Assembly: GCA_964384415.1 (NCBI GenBank)
Contig: CAYLMV010000140.1
Span: 1 to 8,884, forward strand
DNA: 8,884 nucleotides
Direction: 5' to 3'
Source: JAGVPT01 sp964384415
GTDB taxonomy: Bacteria; Bacteroidota; Ignavibacteria; UBA10030; UBA8401
In this document: positions 6,470 through 8,884 of the stretch, one piece after another
Layout: the number at the start of each line of letters is the position of its first letter
Position numbering within the stretch: position 1 is the first letter of the stretch
Program-made: the position numbers and the translations under genes
Notes under the pieces: generated by a model
Database searches by the model: none
What the model was told of the DNA's origin: nothing
The model's input: only the letters and a program-made list of their open reading frames with translations

Positions 6470-8266
6470 TCAACCACCGAATGGGATCGGCCCCAGATGT
6501 TCGGCCAAGGGTCCGAGCACTGCAAGCGGGAGAAAGAGCAATGCGCCGATTATGAGAATAGTGCCCAGCAAGAGATAGCCGAAGACGGCAGTATCGGTAC
6601 GCAAAGTTCCAAGATTAAATGGACTTGTCTTCTTTGCTCCGAGATACGCAGCCATGGCAACTGGTGCAACAATGGGGATAAAGCGGCTGATCAACATGAC
6701 GATACCTGCGGCGATGTCCCATGGTACCGCTTCGGGCGCCGGAGTCGGATTATTGTAGAAACCATAGGTGACCCCTAATCCATCAAAGGCCGAACCGTTA
6801 TTCGCAGACGCAGAAGAGAACTGATAAAACATCTGTGAAAGTCCATGTGGGCCGGGATTGCTGACCGCTTTCGTTCCCCAATCGGTTGCTGCGAATATGC
6901 CGGTCGGCATGAGAATCATCAGGGGATGAATCAAGAGCGCAATAACTGCCAGCTTCACTTCCTTGGCACCGATCTTTTTTCCCAGATATTCCGGTGTTCG
7001 CCCAACCATCATGCCTGCTATGAAAATCCCTATGATAATAAAGAGGAGCATATTGATCATGCCGACCCCTTTCCCGCCGAAGACACAGTTGAGCCACATG
7101 CCGACCATCGGCGACAATGCTGCGAGGGGATTCAGGCTGTCATGCTCGGAATTTACAGCACCGCATGTAACATCTGTCGTCGTTGCAGCAAACGTTGCAC
7201 CTGCGGATGTTCCGAAGCGCATTTCTTTCCCCTCCAGATTGCCGAGGTGCTGGTCAACGGGTAAACCTGCGACCGCGGGCAATGTCACGTCTCGATTGCC
7301 TTTTGGTGCTGTCGCACTGGGGACTTGATATGTCCGCGATACAGAGTGACTTGTGAAAGCCGGGTTAGGCGAATATGTATCGAAAAGGATCGACCACACC
7401 ATCGTACCCGCCATCAGAAATAACATCACGGAAAAGATGACGTAGGCATGGCGCATTTTCTTCAGCATACGGCCGTACATCAACACGAGAGCAAATGGGA
7501 ATATCATCATCGAAAGCGTGTTAAAAAAATTCGATAACGCAGTGGGATTCTCGAAAGGATGTGCAGAGTTCATTCCGTAGAACCCGCCTCCGTTGGTACC
7601 CAACATCTTGATAGACTCAACCGCAGCAACAGGTCCGACAATAATATTCTGCTGATTCGATTCGAGACCGACAATGTGATAGACACTCTCGAGGGTCATT
7701 GGACTTCCCTGCGAAATGAAAATGGCGCTGATGAGAAGTGCCGAAGGGAGAAAAAAGTAAATCAACACGCGCCACATGTCGAGGAAGAAGTTTCCCAGAT
7801 GTGAATCGCTCCTCAGGGCCCGTATGATCGCCGTTAAGGCGCAGAGGCCTATCGCAGCCGAGATGAACATGTTGGAGATGTCGAAGAAGATCTGGCTAAA
7901 ATTGGAGAAATGTTGATCCCCGGAATAGTGCTGAAGGTTCGTGTTCGTCATGAAAGAGATCACGCTGTTGAATATCGCGCTCGGAGCGATCATCGGTCGG
8001 TTCATCGGATTCAGCGGCATCGATCCCTGGAGCGCCAGCACGAGGAAACCGAAGACGAATAACACGGTGTTAAAAATCAGCAACGATCCGACATATTGCT
8101 TCCAGTTCTGATGACCGCTGTCCAATCGCTTCTCAAACCATCCCAAAATACGGAGCGGTCGATATTCTCCATCCATGATCCAGCCCATATAACGACTAAG
8201 CGGAAACGCCAGGAGTGTGGCTGTGGCGAGAAGGAGAAACGGTAAGAACCAAATTTGAAAAGTCAT
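6470..8266 (-). CDS. kdpA: KdpA, K+-transporting ATPase channel subunit, first copy
   Basis: KdpA is the membrane subunit that selects and binds K+; it belongs to the superfamily of K+ transporters and has four pore loops. The protein is 598 residues, against 557 in E. coli. Filter loops: TNTNLQHYSG (107-116, Gln112 being the counterpart of the known filter-side Gln), GTNGGGFYGMNSAHPFENP (223-241), TCGAVN (367-372, Cys368 as in E. coli) and ASANNGSAFDGLG (486-498). GRTPEYLGKK (422-431) and SNPGPHGLSQ (469-478) are also characteristic. Extra residues relative to E. coli appear mainly in the loop around 295-350, ahead of GKEMRFGTSAG; both copies here share that loop. AAGGAG stands in front of the ATG at 8266. 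It is preceded by kdpF and followed by kdpB in the usual order. Confidence 0.98.
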   Translation of the reverse strand: MTFQIWFLPFLLLATATLLAFPLSRYMGWIMDGEYRPLRILGWFEKRLDSGHQNWKQYVGSLLIFNTVLFVFGFLVLALQGSMPLNPMNRPMIAPSAIFNSVISFMTNTNLQHYSGDQHFSNFSQIFFDISNMFISAAIGLCALTAIIRALRSDSHLGNFFLDMWRVLIYFFLPSALLISAIFISQGSPMTLESVYHIVGLESNQQNIIVGPVAAVESIKMLGTNGGGFYGMNSAHPFENPTALSNFFNTLSMMIFPFALVLMYGRMLKKMRHAYVIFSVMLFLMAGTMVWSILFDTYSPNPAFTSHSVSRTYQVPSATAPKGNRDVTLPAVAGLPVDQHLGNLEGKEMRFGTSAGATFAATTTDVTCGAVNSEHDSLNPLAALSPMVGMWLNCVFGGKGVGMINMLLFIIIGIFIAGMMVGRTPEYLGKKIGAKEVKLAVIALLIHPLMILMPTGIFAATDWGTKAVSNPGPHGLSQMFYQFSSASANNGSAFDGLGVTYGFYNNPTPAPEAVPWDIAAGIVMLISRFIPIVAPVAMAAYLGAKKTSPFNLGTLRTDTAVFGYLLLGTILIIGALLFLPLAVLGPLAEHLGPIPFGG

Positions 8267-8305
8267 TTTCTTAACTCCTTTATGCCTTATTGCTTGATGG
8301 TTTGC

Positions 8306-8386
8306 TTAGAATTTTTCTGGCCTCAAAAGGGCAACAACCAAATAGACAAACAGGAAAAGCGCTACAACCGCGGTCAGGTAAATCAT
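8306..8386 (-). CDS. kdpF: KdpF-like small subunit, first copy (26 aa)
   Basis: The single-span peptide begins MIYLTAVVALFLFVYL and ends VALLRPEKF. It is the expected KdpF, 39 bases ahead of kdpA. Two ATGs are possible, at 8392 and 8386. I chose 8386 because AGAGG sits 6 bases before it but directly abuts the upstream one, and because this start gives the same 26-residue product as the second copy. It differs from that copy at one residue only, with about 13 synonymous codon changes. Confidence 0.9.
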   Translation of the reverse strand: MIYLTAVVALFLFVYLVVALLRPEKF

Positions 8387-8408
8387 TTTCATCCTCTCTT
8401 TCTGATGG

Positions 8409-8504
8409 TTAAATATTGTCGCAGGCTTCCATGAACCAATAGCAGAGCACCATAAGCGCGATGCCCAGGAAGAACATCGCCGGCAGCCAGATTAGAAGAT
8501 TCAT
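8409..8504 (-). CDS. Conserved 31-aa membrane microprotein preceding kdpF, first copy
   Basis: The product begins MNLLIWLPAMFFLGIALM and ends YWFMEACDNI: one hydrophobic helix and a short acidic tail. It differs from the paralogue at 1935-2030 only at positions 4, 12 and 19, all hydrophobic or small exchanges except Ser/Leu at 4, although about nine other codons differ silently. AAGGA lies about 11 bases before the ATG, a little far. It is the first gene of the operon, and the kdpF start follows 22 bases after its stop. I do not recognise a named family; a Kdp-associated role is inferred from its repeated position. Confidence 0.8.
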   Translation of the reverse strand: MNLLIWLPAMFFLGIALMVLCYWFMEACDNI

Positions 8505-8593
8505 ACAAGTATCATCCTTACAAAAATTATTTGCAGTTAGACCGCTCTAGAACGTATGTAGCTAGTTGTTGGAGATTCACAACTTCACAGGAA

Positions 8594-8639
8594 GCCGGCT
8601 TCGTAACCCGAGCGGTATTAAGATCCGCTAAATGCCGGC
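8594..8639 (-). promoter_or_regulatory. Nested hairpin in the leader of the first kdp operon
   Basis: GCCGGC at 8639-8634 can pair with GCCGGC at 8599-8594. Inside it, AGCGG (8629-8625) pairs with CCGCT (8615-8611) around a 9-base loop, with 4 and 11 unpaired bases between the stems. It lies just after the predicted transcription start (about 8652) in a leader of about 150 bases. The second operon's leader is only about 50 bases and lacks it. No T-run follows, so it is not an intrinsic terminator. It matches no riboswitch I recognise. Confidence 0.35.
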
Positions 8640-8658
8640 GCGATCAATGACGGGGACA

Positions 8659-8687
8659 AATATGCAGCAGCGGGAGATAGAAGGCAA
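8659..8687 (-). promoter_or_regulatory. Predicted sigma70-type promoter of the first kdp operon
   Basis: On the minus strand, TTGCCT (8687-8682) and CATATT (8664-8659) are 17 bases apart. The arrangement repeats that of the second operon (TTGCAA and CATATT, same spacing), while the spacer sequences have diverged. Predicted transcription start is near 8652. Confidence 0.6.
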
Positions 8688-8696
8688 TGAACGGGA

Positions 8697-8734
8697 TATA
8701 AAAAGGAACGCGGCGCTCATAAAATAACTATAAG
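8697..8734 (-). promoter_or_regulatory. KdpE-type box upstream of the first kdp operon
   Basis: On the minus strand, CTTATA (8734-8729), five bases, then TTTATG (8723-8718) form the direct repeat. An extra TTTATA lies at 8702-8697, 21 bp nearer the promoter. Start-to-start distances through to the -35 and -10 (11, 21, 15 and 23 bp) are identical to those at 2161-2086. One half-site is one base off consensus. K+-limitation control through a KdpE-like protein is the likely role. Confidence 0.65.
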
Positions 8735-8804
8735 AAAACTGAAGCTATAACTAACGACTCGACAAGTTTACAACAAATCAAAACCATTAAGATAACGCGG
8801 GGAA

Positions 8805-8884
8805 TTATGCCGGTACCGGCTCCGTCCTGACGCCGTTGATGTTGCTCACCGAATAAATCGAAATCTTTTCCTTTCCCGTCTCAG
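8805..8884 (-). CDS. C-terminal tail of an unrecognised upstream gene (partial)
   Basis: One minus-strand frame is open from the window edge (first full codon at 8882) to TAA at 8807-8805. It gives 25 residues, starting ETGKEKISIYSV and ending GVRTEPVPA. The composition looks protein-like and the other two minus frames stop early, but the fragment is short and carries no recognisable motif. It does not resemble the end of a KdpD kinase. The tail ends about 70 bases before the first KdpE-like box, with no terminator visible between. Confidence 0.3.
   Translation of the reverse strand, partial: ETGKEKISIYSVSNINGVRTEPVPA

Noticed and set aside
5943..6578. 211-codon plus-strand ORF opposite kdpB and the kdpA end
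   Set aside because: It is antisense to strongly supported genes, has no recognisable motif, and follows from the codon pattern of the opposite strand.
8505..8660. c-di-AMP (ydaO-type) or other K+-linked riboswitch in the leader
   Set aside because: The conserved core bases I would expect are not visible; only a simple nested hairpin is seen.
8663..8728. Plus-strand ORF starting MQQREIEGNERD
   Set aside because: It lies exactly over the predicted promoter and KdpE-like box and is not conserved at 2086-2161.

Overview
The window is a potassium-uptake (Kdp) locus in which every recognisable gene lies on the minus strand, so it reads from high to low coordinates. Transcription order is: the 3' tail of an unrecognised gene (8884-8805); a promoter region with a KdpE-like box and a structured leader (8734-8505); a 31-residue membrane microprotein (8504-8409); kdpF (8386-8306); kdpA (8266-6470); kdpB (6397-4229); kdpC (4201-3185); and a KdpE-type response regulator (3068-2379). 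A second promoter (2161-2086) then drives a second copy of the front module: microprotein (2030-1935), kdpF (1911-1831) and kdpA (1784 to beyond the left edge).

The first operon encodes a complete KdpFABC pump. KdpA is the K+-selective channel-like subunit, KdpB the P-type ATPase, KdpC a single-span accessory subunit and KdpF a tiny lipid-like stabiliser. No sensor kinase KdpD lies in the window. The second module is a diverged paralogue, not a recent copy. Its KdpA is roughly 70% identical by eye to the first (not computed). The microproteins and KdpFs are nearly identical at protein level, while many of their codons differ synonymously, so both are real genes under selection.

Points of most interest: (1) the KdpE-like regulator has Gly where the phospho-accepting Asp should be; (2) the two operons carry promoters with the same geometry (TTTATA-like half-sites, -35 and -10 at identical spacings) although the leaders have otherwise diverged; (3) KdpC carries an insertion of about 150 residues with a four-times repeated aromatic-His-Pro motif; (4) the second KdpA has Asp in place of Cys in its third selectivity-filter loop, and a second Asp substitution beside the first filter loop; (5) a conserved microprotein of unknown function precedes kdpF in both operons.

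The organism is a bacterium with roughly balanced base composition. The extended KdpC and the extra microprotein are unlike the proteobacterial kdp operon. From memory such variants occur in phyla such as Acidobacteria, Planctomycetes, Verrucomicrobia and the Bacteroidota/Chlorobiota/Ignavibacteria group, but the window does not place it firmly. No RNA genes, mobile elements, CRISPR arrays or transfer scars were seen.
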